64,000 nucleotides of DNA from Gracilimonas sp. (GTDB lineage: Bacteria > Bacteroidota > Rhodothermia > Balneolales > Balneolaceae), in contig JAKURD010000008.1 of NCBI GenBank assembly GCA_022450045.1, positions 50,564-114,563 of the forward strand, written 5' to 3'. Positions 26,837 to 36,958 of the stretch are shown here, one piece after another. Numbering within the stretch: the first letter of the stretch is position 1; every line of letters begins with the position of its first letter. The notes beneath the pieces are model-generated. The model was not told the DNA's origin. It searched no databases and saw nothing but the letters and a program-made list of their open reading frames with translations. A program made the position numbers and the translations under genes.

Positions 26837-27129
26837 AGAGGGTCGTCTCTGAATCGTTTAAGCAATATGTGATATAAGTTATGATTGCGATGATTAAATC
26901 TAAATTCCGCTTTTTTCAGATACAGATAAAATTTGGTTTTAGAGACCCCATTGAACTGTGCAAGGCATCGCGGGCCAAAGTAAGACTCATCGACTTCTAC
27001 GGTTCCAGAAAACGGAGCTTCTTGCAGGCACCGCCAGGCAATTTTAACCCTCAGTTTATCAAAGATCAACGTAATCGGTCGCAAAGAAACCGAACTCAAC
27101 TGGGCGGTTTCTGTGGCGATTAAATCCAA
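26833..27129 (-). pseudogene. IS1595-type transposase remnant
   Basis: A 98-codon frame. The middle contains GTVEVDESYFGPR, the first catalytic Asp region of the ISXO2/IS1595 DDE transposases. The end contains LKKAEFRFNHRNHNLYHILL, the typical C-terminus. The central catalytic part between the two is missing, leaving about a third of a normal transposase. It reads in the same direction as the ECF gene and its end overlaps the TTG start of that gene by 4 bp. Confidence 0.75.
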
Positions 27130-27183
27130 CGCAAAGCATTTAATAAGATGCCTGAATGTGGACTCAGCCCCAAGACTTCGGGG

Positions 27184-27256
27184 GAACGTTTATAATAATT
27201 GTTGACCAGTGTATAGCAATATGTTACAAACAATCATAACATGCTATACTTCATAA
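27184..27256 (+). repeat. IS-end hairpin repeat, copy A
   Basis: A 73-bp sequence also found at 36959-37038 and in inverted orientation at 63925-64000. Internal inverted repeat GTATAGC...GCTATAC with inner ATGTTA...TAACAT can form a hairpin. This copy lies at the right end of the degenerate IS1595 element, so the repeat family probably derives from that IS end. Confidence 0.85.
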
Positions 27257-27303
27257 AATATTCTGCGTTCACCACCACTTCGCGCCCTGGCTGCCAGAGT
27301 CAG

Positions 27304-27471
27304 CTAAGACTTGTTCGGCATGATCAAAAACTCGCGTTTCCATTTTAAGATTTGAATGGGATGGACTTCAAAACGGATGGCCAACTCGGCCAGGCTTTGG
27401 CGTTCCTTAATGGCTTCAATGGCTACAGTAGCTTTAAATGTAGCGGAGAATTTTCATCGTGTTTGTTTCAG
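27304..27471 (-). pseudogene. IS3-family OrfA remnant
   Basis: Reading the minus strand gives KQTR[21 protein letters not shown], then [20 protein letters not shown], the N-terminus of IS3/IS150-group OrfA with its helix-turn-helix. A nonsense codon replaces an expected Arg, the start codon is CTG, and the frame ends early at 27304. OrfB is absent. The rest of the gap 27472-27727 has no gene I can support. Confidence 0.75.
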
Positions 27472-27727
27472 TGGGTTGATCTGTTTTAGCTTTAATATAC
27501 AAAGTTAACCAATGGTCTTAATTTTGGGGAGTATTACACTGAAGCTACTAGATTGGTGTATGTGATGATTCCTTTATTGCATAGTTCTGTACAAAGTTAA
27601 TTTCTATTCACCGTAGTTAAAGTAAATTTGAAATTTGCTTGACTCGATTTCATAGACCATTTTTTTAGTTGAGATACTGGTCCACTCTATTTGTTATTAC
27701 TTCGCTCACTACAAGAACAGAATAAAT

Positions 27728-30088
27728 CTAATTCAATGTTGACGGGGGCTCTATCTTATAATCAGTTGGGGGCTCCTGTTCTAACAAATGTTTAACAAAA
27801 TAATCCCATCTTTTCTTGATAACATATGGTTCATTAAAAAACCCATGATTGCGATTGGGCAGAACCAATAAATCAAATTGCTTATTGTGTTTTATTAGTT
27901 CATCAATCAACAACAAATTAGCATTTGGATGTACATTATCATCTAATGTACCATACATAAGAAGTAAATCCCCTTCAAGTTCTGATGCTAATAGATGGTT
28001 TGCCTGACTATCATAATTATCTGAACCATCTGAACTTTCTTCTAATAAGCCCTGATATTTTTCGCCCCACGTATAATTATAACTTCTGTTGTCATGATTA
28101 CCAGCAGAAGAGACAGCTACTTTAAAAAAGTCGGGATATCTCAAAATAGCTCCAGTTGATGAAAACCCACCTCCTGAGTGACCAAATATTCCGACCTTGT
28201 CCAAATCTATTTGAGGAATATCTACACTAAGCTGTTTTATAGCGTGAATATGGTCGGCTATTCCGTTATCCCCCATGTTACCATACCAAAAGTCATGAAA
28301 TTTTTTAGATCTAAAAGGAGAGCCAAACGCGTCAACTTGTAAAACAATAAATCCCAGCTCTGCCAATGCTTGAGCGTTACCACTGGGAGAAACCGTAAAA
28401 TCTCTTAATCCAACTGATCCAATTTGTGGTCCGGGATATATATAATCAATTACTGGATAGTTTTTTGTACTGTCAAAATTCGACGGCTTATATACGTAAC
28501 CATACAAATCTGTTTGACCATCACGTGCTTTTACCCTTATTGACTGAGGGAAAGGCCAACCTTCCATCTGTAGGCGACTGATGTTAGTTTTCTCAAGAGT
28601 CAGCAAATCACTGCCATCGGGATTTCTCAATGTGACTATAGGCGCTTCTTCTCGTGTAGATGCATAGTCTATAAAATAATTTCCTGATGGAGCCATATTT
28701 ATATTATGATCAGTGTTCTCAGATGTTAATCTTTCAATCTGAGACCCATCAAACTTAGCTCGGTAAAATTGACGATAATAATAATTTAGGTTAGACTCTT
28801 TCCCCATAGCAGTAAAATAAATCCATTGAGCATTCTCGTCTATATGTTTAACATCCAATACAGACCATGAGCCATCAGTTATAGAATTTATAACCTGTCC
28901 ACTGTTCATGTCTATCAAATACAAATGTCCCCATCCAGATCGCTCAGAAAACCAGATAGCCTCACTACCATTTTTCAATACCTTCCAATTGGGTTGACCT
29001 CCCGACAACAAATTAAACTCAACAAAAGTTGAATTGGTTTCCGTTATAATATTACGTGTTTCACCAGTTGTCACGTCGGCTTCAAACAAAGAAAATTGAT
29101 TAAAGGTTCTGTCTCCTGATGTAAAATAAAAGTGCTCTTGGTTCTCTCCCCACTGTACATCTTTCCATTTATCATTTGCAACAATACCACAACATGAGGT
29201 ATTTACCATATCTTGTTCATCTTGTTTAACAGAAACCTGATCTCCAGTATGAATATCAAAAATATGTAACTCATATTTCGGAATAACCGAATCCCCCGGT
29301 AACGCATATTTATAACTGTGAAGTTCAGGCCGACCTTCTTTTGTTTCTAGCAGATGTAATTCTTTTACATTCCTTTCATCAAGCTTAAGAGTAGCAATTT
29401 TCTTAGAATCAGCCCCCCACATTAATATTGGTTTTTGCTTCGTATTATTTCTTCGATTAGTGATTTCGGAACAACATCCCTCAGGATTAACTGCATACCC
29501 AAAATCCTCTTCACCATCAGTACTTAGTTGTTTTTCTTCGCCGGTGGACTTATTCCTTACCCATAGATTTTCGTCTTTTGAATATGCCAGCCATTCTTCA
29601 TTTGGAGATAAAACTTCCTCCAGCAGGGGTTTCTCAATCTCAACTGGTCCCATCAGTTCCCCCGTCTTGCGTTTGTATGTCCATCTTTCATTTTCGTTCA
29701 GCCAAAAATGAAAGACTTCTGTACCTTCTTCAAATTTTAAATCTTGAAGAACTAATTTGTAATATACAAAAGAGCTATCGGTAGCCTCCGATAAATCCGC
29801 AGCTAAATCATGATGATTAAAAACCTGTTCTTTAGTTTGATTGATAGGATTTACTAACACATATTCAAACCCTTTTTCTATCCTGTTTTTGTACCAAAAC
29901 CGATCCTGTTCGTCATTTTCAATCCAGTTTATTGAACCCGGCAAATTAGTTATCAATTTTTCAGCATTCCACCCAATAAACGACTCTGCACGGGCATAAT
30001 CTGATTTTGTTACTTGGCCATTAGCTACATGTTGCAATCCAAGTAGTAAAGCTGCTAATATCAATAAAAAGGGAGTACGCTTTATCAT
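27728..30088 (-). CDS. Secreted S9-family peptidase (DPP-IV-like), second of a tandem pair
   Basis: A 786-aa exported serine peptidase of the dipeptidyl-peptidase IV branch. The signal peptide ends VANGQ. The N-terminal beta-propeller carries LSPNEEWLAYSKDENLWVRN and related repeats, plus a Cys-Cys pair in NPEGCCSE and NTSCCGI. Catalytic domain: KNYPVIDYIYPGPQIGSVG, nucleophile FGHSGGGFSSTG (S638), Asp in GTLDDNVHPNANL, and His in NRNHGFFNEPY. It follows a related gene by 29 bp; similarity along the whole length indicates duplication. It is the last gene of the second SusC/SusD operon and probably hydrolyses oligopeptides in the periplasm or at the surface. Confidence 0.92.
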   Translation of the reverse strand: MIKRTPFLLILAALLLGLQHVANGQVTKSDYARAESFIGWNAEKLITNLPGSINWIENDEQDRFWYKNRIEKGFEYVLVNPINQTKEQVFNHHDLAADLSEATDSSFVYYKLVLQDLKFEEGTEVFHFWLNENERWTYKRKTGELMGPVEIEKPLLEEVLSPNEEWLAYSKDENLWVRNKSTGEEKQLSTDGEEDFGYAVNPEGCCSEITNRRNNTKQKPILMWGADSKKIATLKLDERNVKELHLLETKEGRPELHSYKYALPGDSVIPKYELHIFDIHTGDQVSVKQDEQDMVNTSCCGIVANDKWKDVQWGENQEHFYFTSGDRTFNQFSLFEADVTTGETRNIITETNSTFVEFNLLSGGQPNWKVLKNGSEAIWFSERSGWGHLYLIDMNSGQVINSITDGSWSVLDVKHIDENAQWIYFTAMGKESNLNYYYRQFYRAKFDGSQIERLTSENTDHNINMAPSGNYFIDYASTREEAPIVTLRNPDGSDLLTLEKTNISRLQMEGWPFPQSIRVKARDGQTDLYGYVYKPSNFDSTKNYPVIDYIYPGPQIGSVGLRDFTVSPSGNAQALAELGFIVLQVDAFGSPFRSKKFHDFWYGNMGDNGIADHIHAIKQLSVDIPQIDLDKVGIFGHSGGGFSSTGAILRYPDFFKVAVSSAGNHDNRSYNYTWGEKYQGLLEESSDGSDNYDSQANHLLASELEGDLLLMYGTLDDNVHPNANLLLIDELIKHNKQFDLLVLPNRNHGFFNEPYVIKKRWDYFVKHLLEQEPPTDYKIEPPSTLN

Positions 30089-30117
30089 GTCAAAAATTTT
30101 TTTGTAAAATTAATTTT

Positions 30118-32484
30118 TTAGTTGTGTTCAGTTGGAATAGAAATTTGGTATTCATCAGGTGGCGAGACATTCAACAGGTGTTCTACAAAAAAGTCCCAAT
30201 GTTGACGAATGAAATATGGTTCATGTAAACCGTGACGGCGCTCAGGCGCAATGATCAAATCAAAATCTTTATTTGCCTTTATTAACTCATCAACTAACTG
30301 AATCGTCATCGCTGGATGGACATTATCATCCATATCTCCGTGAAACAAAAGCAACTCACCTTTTAAATTTTCTGCATAATTTTTATTAGCTGAGTTGTAA
30401 AAATTATCTTTTCCGGTCTGCATATTTTCCTTCAGAGTTCCTTGGTATTTCTCTGCCCAATAAATATTGTAACTCCTATTATCATGATTCCCTGCACCTG
30501 CTACACCAACATGGAAGGTATCTGGATAACGCAGTAGTGCATCTGTAGTTGCAAATCCTCCTCCGGAATGGCCATAAATGCCTACTCTCTCTAAGTCAAT
30601 ACCTCGGTAACGAGCAGCCAACTGCTTCAACGCTTTCACATGATCCGGCAATCCATTATCGATAAAATTACCATACCAAGTATCATGGAATGCCTTGGAC
30701 CTATGAGGTGTACCCATATGATCAAGCTCAAATACAATAAAGCCTAGTTGGGCCAACGCGAACGGCTCTCCACCTATATATGTTAGTTGTTCATTGGCGT
30801 AAGCATGACCTCCCCCTTTAAATTCCCAATTTCCGACACCTCCAAACTGAGGTCCCGGATATATATGATCAATAACCGGATATTCTTTTTTCGAATCATA
30901 ATTTGGAGGAAAATAGATAAGCCCATACAAGTCTGTAATGCCATCTCTAGCTTTTACAGTAAATATTTCAGGTGGGTTCCACCCAATATCTTTCAATGCA
31001 GTAGCATCTGCTTGCTCCAAGTCCATAATTATTTGCCCATTTTCTGAAAATCTCAGAACAGATTTCGGCGGACTACCGATGGTAGAATAGGTATCAACAA
31101 AAAATTGACCGTTAGTTGAAAAATATACTTTATGATTAGCAAACTCAGAAGTTAGCAATCTAAGGCCAGAGCCATCATAGTTTATACTATACAAATGCAC
31201 GTAATAAGGATTGTCTCCAGATTCTCTCCCACGTGCAGAAAAATAAACTTTCCGATTATCTTCATCTATAAATTTAATTGAACCAACAGCCCAACTTCCA
31301 TTCGTGACTTTATTTTTTAATTGACCTTCTGGCCCATATCGGTAAATATGTGCCCATCCGTCCCGTTCGGACCACCAAAAAATATCTTTCCCATCGTCAG
31401 TTACATACCAACTTTTTGGTTCCCGTTGTCCCAATTCTACATATGTTTGACTTGTATCTTTTACCAACTTGGTCAAATTTCCTGTTGATGCCTCAATCTT
31501 TGCTAAATGTGCACTTTTATTGGCGCGAGTTAACCAATCAACATATACAAACTGTGAACTCGAACTCCATGCTTGTCCTACAGCTTTTCCAGAATATGAT
31601 TCAGGACCTATAGATACCTGATTTGGTTTAGGTGTTAATTCAACCTGTATATTACTCTGTCCCCCAATATCAATTAGATGAACATACGGCTTGGGTACAA
31701 CAGAATCTCCGGGAAGAGGGTATGGCTGAGAATAGTGTTTGGGGCGTTGAGAAGTATGAGATATATAATGCATGTGTTCAACATTTCTCTCATCTACACG
31801 GTAGATAGCAATATATTCCGAATTTGGAGACCATTTAAGATTAGGTCGCCTCTCACGTTCGTCAATTATTGAACTTGGACTTGGATAAGATAGGCCGTAA
31901 CTGTAAAACTTTTCGCCGTCTTCGGTAAGTTGTATTTCCTTTCCAGTATTTCTATTACGGATATATAAATTGTAATCAGATATAAAAGCTTCCCATTTTC
32001 CATCCGGAGACTTGACACCATCACGAGAAAGAGTAGATGGAACTGGTCTTCTCTTAAGAGTATTAGTCCTAATATTATATTCCCAGTATTTTTGCTCACT
32101 CGTTCTGAATGATATTACTTCTTCATTTTCGAAACGAATATTTTCAAAAGGCAGCCCGCTATATTTATAATTAGTTCCAGTTAAAGCGGTATTTAACTGT
32201 GCAACTAATTTACTGTGATCAAAAGCTGAGGCAATACTGCGATCTCGAATATCAACTAACTTAAAATGATACCCCGCTGACGTATGATTACGATACCAAA
32301 ATGTATTATCGTCTATCCAGTGTGGATTAATGTTATCATTTATCACTAAATGGCGCGTATTCCAACTTAATAGACGCTCAGCCTTTGTGTAATCAGTTGT
32401 TGTAACTTGGGCTTGTAAAGAAAATGCTCCTGTCACCAAGTATAGAGATAACAGAAGCATGAGAATTGTTTTAAAATTTACCAT
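30118..32484 (-). CDS. Secreted S9-family peptidase (DPP-IV-like), first of a tandem pair
   Basis: A 788-aa paralogue of its downstream neighbour. The signal peptide ends AFSLQAQ. The start of the mature protein (VTTTDYTKAERLLSWNTRHL) aligns with VTKSDYARAESFIGWNAEKL of the other copy. Catalytic triad: YGHSGGGFATTDALL (S640), GDMDDNVHPAMT, and ERRHGLHEPYF. A Gly-rich insertion GGVGNWEFKGGGHAYANEQ near the active-site loop is absent from the other copy and may alter specificity. It lies 25 bp after the SusD gene, so transcription follows SusC - SusD - peptidase - peptidase. Confidence 0.92.
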   Translation of the reverse strand: MVNFKTILMLLLSLYLVTGAFSLQAQVTTTDYTKAERLLSWNTRHLVINDNINPHWIDDNTFWYRNHTSAGYHFKLVDIRDRSIASAFDHSKLVAQLNTALTGTNYKYSGLPFENIRFENEEVISFRTSEQKYWEYNIRTNTLKRRPVPSTLSRDGVKSPDGKWEAFISDYNLYIRNRNTGKEIQLTEDGEKFYSYGLSYPSPSSIIDERERRPNLKWSPNSEYIAIYRVDERNVEHMHYISHTSQRPKHYSQPYPLPGDSVVPKPYVHLIDIGGQSNIQVELTPKPNQVSIGPESYSGKAVGQAWSSSSQFVYVDWLTRANKSAHLAKIEASTGNLTKLVKDTSQTYVELGQREPKSWYVTDDGKDIFWWSERDGWAHIYRYGPEGQLKNKVTNGSWAVGSIKFIDEDNRKVYFSARGRESGDNPYYVHLYSINYDGSGLRLLTSEFANHKVYFSTNGQFFVDTYSTIGSPPKSVLRFSENGQIIMDLEQADATALKDIGWNPPEIFTVKARDGITDLYGLIYFPPNYDSKKEYPVIDHIYPGPQFGGVGNWEFKGGGHAYANEQLTYIGGEPFALAQLGFIVFELDHMGTPHRSKAFHDTWYGNFIDNGLPDHVKALKQLAARYRGIDLERVGIYGHSGGGFATTDALLRYPDTFHVGVAGAGNHDNRSYNIYWAEKYQGTLKENMQTGKDNFYNSANKNYAENLKGELLLFHGDMDDNVHPAMTIQLVDELIKANKDFDLIIAPERRHGLHEPYFIRQHWDFFVEHLLNVSPPDEYQISIPTEHN

Positions 32485-32509
32485 TATAAAAATCTACTTA
32501 TTGAAAAAG

Positions 32510-33787
32510 TTAACTCGTTCCTGGTACGTCTCTTGGAAAACTTATGTTGGAGTTAGCATTTACCTCATTAATAGAGATTGGCAACTTGACGGCTCTATTG
32601 GGCCCAAGTTTATCGAGAATCAAGTTAAATCGATTTAGATCATTCAGGCGATGTCCTTCTAAGAACATTTCCGCAAAGCGCTCATGCAAAATATAATCCA
32701 TAATTTCACTTTGATCAGTTGGCATGGTATGGGCTGTTAATCCAGCTGCTGTTCGGACTTCGTTTACGCGATTAAGAGCATTAATGTACTGTTCGGCTTC
32801 ATAATAAACTTCGGCTTCTATCAACCTCATTTCCTGCCAATGCGTTAATCTTATATCATCACCAAGACCCGTATATTTCATTTCACTGTAATGAGGAGTA
32901 CTCCCATCAACTCCAAATTCACCGTCTTCATATCTGATAGGAACTCTCGAATCTAATTCATTGGTATAAGGATCAATAAGAGAACCTCCATCAATATCAA
33001 CCTGATTCCACCAACCATTATATAACCCTCCAGCACGATTATTATCCCAGTGTGTTAATGCTACAATACTATTTTGCTGATTCCCTGTACTCACTGAATA
33101 ATTTGCTTCATGGATATAACCATCTGGAATATTTTGAGCATCAGTCAAGGCATCAGGATAATTTCCAGCCATTAAGTTTGCTCGTGCTCTACCAGCAGTT
33201 GCCAACCTTTCCCAATTTGTAAAACCTCCACTCTGAGCCAGTTGAATAGCTTCGCTTAACTGAGGTATAGCACGCTGCTCTATCAACTCAATATCTCTTA
33301 AAGCTTCACCACCCGCATCAGCAGGAGCCTCAGCGTATCCCATTGCAACGATTAGATTTGCAAAAGCTTTCACAATTTTTACTTGTACATAATATTCACT
33401 CGATTCTGCTTCATTACCAAGAACTTCTTCAATACGACGCTCTGCATCTTCCGCAGCCCAGCGCACAGACAAAAGTTCATCAAATGCAGCATCGCTACTT
33501 CCATTTGCTATTCCCGGCCTAACTTTACCAGTAGAAATTTGATCCCAATCATTCCAAGTACCTGTATGTTGATACTCGTCAGAAAGTAGGGCAGTAACTA
33601 ATATAAAGTCGTCTAATGACGTATAGAACTCTCCAAGGACACCATTCGCAACGGCTGGTATCGCTTCTTCTCTATTTAAGTCCTCATCCGCATAACTTTG
33701 TGGATCTTCCACTGTTAATAAATCGTCGCAAGAAGGAAGGACAATAAAACTTATCAATAAAACCGTAAGTATATTTCGAAATGACAT
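32510..33787 (-). CDS. SusD/RagB-family nutrient-binding lipoprotein
   Basis: A 425-aa outer-membrane lipoprotein. The signal ends FIVLPSC (lipidation at about C20), then DDLLTVEDPQSYADEDLN. SusD hallmarks: the TPR-like helices (RWAAEDAERRIEEVLGN, ATAGRARANLMAGNYPDAL), the block HWQEMRLIEAEVYYEAEQYI, and the C-terminal HERFAEMFLEGHRLNDLNRF with FPRDVPGTS at the end. It is only distantly related to the other SusD of this window. It is placed 34 bp after the SusC gene and before the tandem S9 peptidases. Confidence 0.92.
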   Translation of the reverse strand: MSFRNILTVLLISFIVLPSCDDLLTVEDPQSYADEDLNREEAIPAVANGVLGEFYTSLDDFILVTALLSDEYQHTGTWNDWDQISTGKVRPGIANGSSDAAFDELLSVRWAAEDAERRIEEVLGNEAESSEYYVQVKIVKAFANLIVAMGYAEAPADAGGEALRDIELIEQRAIPQLSEAIQLAQSGGFTNWERLATAGRARANLMAGNYPDALTDAQNIPDGYIHEANYSVSTGNQQNSIVALTHWDNNRAGGLYNGWWNQVDIDGGSLIDPYTNELDSRVPIRYEDGEFGVDGSTPHYSEMKYTGLGDDIRLTHWQEMRLIEAEVYYEAEQYINALNRVNEVRTAAGLTAHTMPTDQSEIMDYILHERFAEMFLEGHRLNDLNRFNLILDKLGPNRAVKLPISINEVNANSNISFPRDVPGTS

Positions 33788-33821
33788 AATTATCTCCTAT
33801 AAAATTTTTTTGATTCAGATG

Positions 33822-36728
33822 TTAAAATCGGGTGCTAATGGAAAGCATTACACTTCTTGGAGGTGGTACCGCAAGAAAACCAGACCCCTGAGCAAAGCTA
33901 GCACCTCCCAAATAATTAATTTGAGGATGTGTTGCATTTGAATTATCCCACCAATGGAGTTCATTTCCAGTTAAATTAATTGTTGTTCTTCCCAGACCTA
34001 ATCTTTCAACAGTTTTTTCCGGCAAATTATAAGAGAGAGAAATCTGTTGAATCTTTATGTGATCTCTTGAGTCAATAGCAGGAAAAGTACGGTAGTATTC
34101 ATACAACTTAGTACTTTCGGCCGTAGGTTGTTGATTTTCATCTAGAGTTGATAAATATTCATCCCCTGTTTGAAAATTATTTTGATATTGCCTGCTACCA
34201 TTTGTAAACACAGCGCCTAATTCGGAAGATACTTTTATACCTAATCTGAATTGTTTGTAATTGAATACATTTTCAATTGAACCTGTAAATGTAGGAAATG
34301 TTGGTCCTTGGTATACAAGCTCATTTGTCCGTTGCCAAGTCTCTGATTGAGAATCATAGGAAACTGGTTCATATTCCCAAACACCAGCGACCGGATAGCC
34401 TTCAACGACCCAACCAGTACCTCCACCGGTACCCGCTGATCCTGCAGGGAATCGTTCTACACCTCCAATATCTAATACCTCATTCTTTACTCCACTCAAT
34501 TTTAAGTTCGTATCCCAAGTGAAGTTGGAACTCTGAATCGGAATAAGATCAAGTGCAAGTTCCCATCCGATATTCTCAATTTCTCCAATATTTCTTAATT
34601 GAGCTTGAGCAAATCCTTCACTTGGAGGAAGAGCAATTGGCACAAGAGCATCGGTGGTTCTTTGTCTGAAATAAGTAAAATCAAAGTAAACACGATCCTC
34701 CCAAATTCCACCTTCAATACCAGTTTCAAACTCTGTACTTTTTTCTGGCTCCAAATCTGGATTACCAGGAGTTGATGGTATTACACCAGCTTCTTCACCA
34801 AGTACTGATTGCGGAGAAAACGTTCTAAACTGATCAAAAGCTCCTGGTGACTGCCCAGCCATTCCTAAAGCTGCTCTAACCTTAAAAGAACTAAATAAAT
34901 CAGGAAAGAAATCTTCTTCCGAAATCATATATGACACTTCTGCTTTTGGATACTCTTGCAATCCATAATTTGCACCAAAAGCACTGTTACCATCCAGTCT
35001 AAAACCAAGAGCCAAATGCAATTTATCATAAAATGATAATCTTGTTTGCGTATACACCCCCAACGTAACAACTTCTGTAAATTGTTCATTACCAAGTGTT
35101 TGGGCACCGCCTCCAACTGTGGTAACACCGGGTCCAGCAAATTCACGACCTGTGGCAAAAACCATTTGATCAAATTCCCAAAAACCTTGCCCTCCCCAAG
35201 AGAGTTCATTTTCAATATTCTCAGTAATTGAAAAACGATAATTGCCTAAATAATCAAAGGTCCAACTCTCAAAGCTACGGTGAAATAAATTTCTCTCTCC
35301 AGCAGGAACATATGTATAAGGTTCTCCATAGGGTAGGAAACGTTCACGCTGTTCTCCTACCGCATCAAGCCCTAAAACAAGACGTTGAGAAAAATTTTCT
35401 CTTGGATTATAGCGAATGTTAAGTCCTGTGGTAAAACGATTAGCATCTGTAAATGCCTCAATTTTCCGTATTACTTCAACAGGGGTCCAAGGTTCTCCAA
35501 AAGGGCGGTCTTCAGTTGCTACACGAGGGTTCCCTAGAATTGCATTACCTAATAAAGCATTCCAATTATTACCTGCTTGTTGTTCCTGAACCTTATTACG
35601 AGAATATCCGGTTGTTAGAGATATATTCCATTTATTATCAACTCTCCATCTTAAATTAGCTCGAAGGTTGCCTCTGCGCATCCAGTTGGGTTGTATAGAG
35701 CCCTCTTCACTTGAATAAGATCCAGAAATAAAATAGGAAAAATCACTGCCTCCTCCTTCAACACTTAAAGAATTTGTAGTCTTTATTCCATTTTCAATTA
35801 ATGTTTCATTCGCATCTTTTGCCTGAAATCCTCCGGGCCCTTCAAAATTTGGGAAAAGTTTCGTGGGAAAGTTTGCCCGATGTCTGTTAAAACCAACCGA
35901 AGTCCTTAGCGACCATTGAGGTTTACTGTTAAATTTCCCTTTGTTTGTAATTATTTGGATAACTCCGTTAGACGCATCTGACCCGTACAATGTAGCTGCC
36001 GCTGCGCCTTTAACAATCTCAACAGTTTGAATTTCATTAGGACTCAAATCTGACAGTCTATCAGTACCTTGGCCACCGCTAAATTCCTGACTAAACCTAG
36101 AACCACCTCCAGCCCACTCAGTTGCTCGTGTATCAACTCGTACCCCATCAATATAAACCGCTGGTCGTTGTCCAAGAGTAAAACTACTCGTACCTCTAAC
36201 TCGAAGATCATTCCCACCTCCAACAGTTCCACTGGTTTGAACTGAACGAAGCCCAGCTGCACGACCTTCTAAAATTTCATCGAAACTGTTAATTGAAGCA
36301 TTTTCTAGTAGGTCATTCGTATTGATACTTGTTATTGAGGTACCAATTTTCTCCCGGCTCACTTCACCTCCTGTACCTGTTACTACAAGTTCATCCATTC
36401 TTATAGTGGAGGAGGTCAACGAAAAGTTTACAGTTGCTACCTCACCGGCTTCAACTTCCACTTCTCGGGTTTGCGACCCAAAACCAAGAAATCTAGCAGT
36501 GACTTCTACTCTACCTACTGGAACAGAGGTTATACGATAATTGCCTTCTACATCAGTAGAAGCTCCTAAAACTTCCTCTCCAAAATCAATCACAACATTA
36601 ACACCTGGTAATACTTCTCCTTGGCTATCTGTAACTTTACCTTCTATAGTTCCCGTTTGCGCCCATATTACACCAGTAAAACAAAATGAAATTACTACTA
36701 ATAAAAAAAATTGTATCTGGTTTTTCAT
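33822..36728 (-). CDS. SusC/RagA-family TonB-dependent receptor
   Basis: A 968-aa outer-membrane transporter without an STN domain, so unlike the other SusC here it is not built for FecR signalling. Order: signal peptide ending GVIWAQ; CarboxypepD_reg beta-sandwich (GTIEGKVTDSQGEVLPGVNV); plug with LVVTGTGGEVSREKIGTSIT, RPAVYIDGVRVDTRATEW and AATLYGSDASNGVIQIITNKG; barrel ending SVMLSISTRF. It is the first gene of the operon with SusD and two S9 peptidases. The 230 bp upstream (36729-36958) are AT-rich and probably hold the promoter, but I cannot point to a convincing -7/-33 pair. Confidence 0.94.
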   Translation of the reverse strand: MKNQIQFFLLVVISFCFTGVIWAQTGTIEGKVTDSQGEVLPGVNVVIDFGEEVLGASTDVEGNYRITSVPVGRVEVTARFLGFGSQTREVEVEAGEVATVNFSLTSSTIRMDELVVTGTGGEVSREKIGTSITSINTNDLLENASINSFDEILEGRAAGLRSVQTSGTVGGGNDLRVRGTSSFTLGQRPAVYIDGVRVDTRATEWAGGGSRFSQEFSGGQGTDRLSDLSPNEIQTVEIVKGAAAATLYGSDASNGVIQIITNKGKFNSKPQWSLRTSVGFNRHRANFPTKLFPNFEGPGGFQAKDANETLIENGIKTTNSLSVEGGGSDFSYFISGSYSSEEGSIQPNWMRRGNLRANLRWRVDNKWNISLTTGYSRNKVQEQQAGNNWNALLGNAILGNPRVATEDRPFGEPWTPVEVIRKIEAFTDANRFTTGLNIRYNPRENFSQRLVLGLDAVGEQRERFLPYGEPYTYVPAGERNLFHRSFESWTFDYLGNYRFSITENIENELSWGGQGFWEFDQMVFATGREFAGPGVTTVGGGAQTLGNEQFTEVVTLGVYTQTRLSFYDKLHLALGFRLDGNSAFGANYGLQEYPKAEVSYMISEEDFFPDLFSSFKVRAALGMAGQSPGAFDQFRTFSPQSVLGEEAGVIPSTPGNPDLEPEKSTEFETGIEGGIWEDRVYFDFTYFRQRTTDALVPIALPPSEGFAQAQLRNIGEIENIGWELALDLIPIQSSNFTWDTNLKLSGVKNEVLDIGGVERFPAGSAGTGGGTGWVVEGYPVAGVWEYEPVSYDSQSETWQRTNELVYQGPTFPTFTGSIENVFNYKQFRLGIKVSSELGAVFTNGSRQYQNNFQTGDEYLSTLDENQQPTAESTKLYEYYRTFPAIDSRDHIKIQQISLSYNLPEKTVERLGLGRTTINLTGNELHWWDNSNATHPQINYLGGASFAQGSGFLAVPPPRSVMLSISTRF

Positions 36729-36958
36729 CTAAATCTCCGTTTTTATTGCCCTTCTATTTTTGAATGATAACTCACTATAATTGCCTTCCTGAATAGCCTA
36801 CTAAAAATGAACGCTTATCGCAACTTATAGGAATTTGACTGAGATTAAGTAATTAAGTAGTTAATATGGTTATATATGTGAACCCCATAATTATTCTCTA
36901 TTATTTTAAAATTCGTAAAAAGTATTTGAAGGGGCAATAAAAAACCTACTAAATTGGA

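Larger units (their letters stand above)
26810..27260 (-). mobile_element. Degenerate IS1595-family insertion sequence
   Basis: The left end TAGGGTTTTATGAAG (26810-26824) and the right end, read in reverse as TTTTATGAAGTATAGC (near 27241-27256), are inverted copies sharing TTTTATGAAG. In between lie a shortened transposase frame and the 75-bp hairpin repeat at its right end. The element is far below the usual ~1 kb, so most of the transposase is deleted. Confidence 0.65.

Noticed and set aside
27304-27471. Active IS3 element
   Set aside because: Nonsense codon, no ATG, truncated OrfA and no OrfB.
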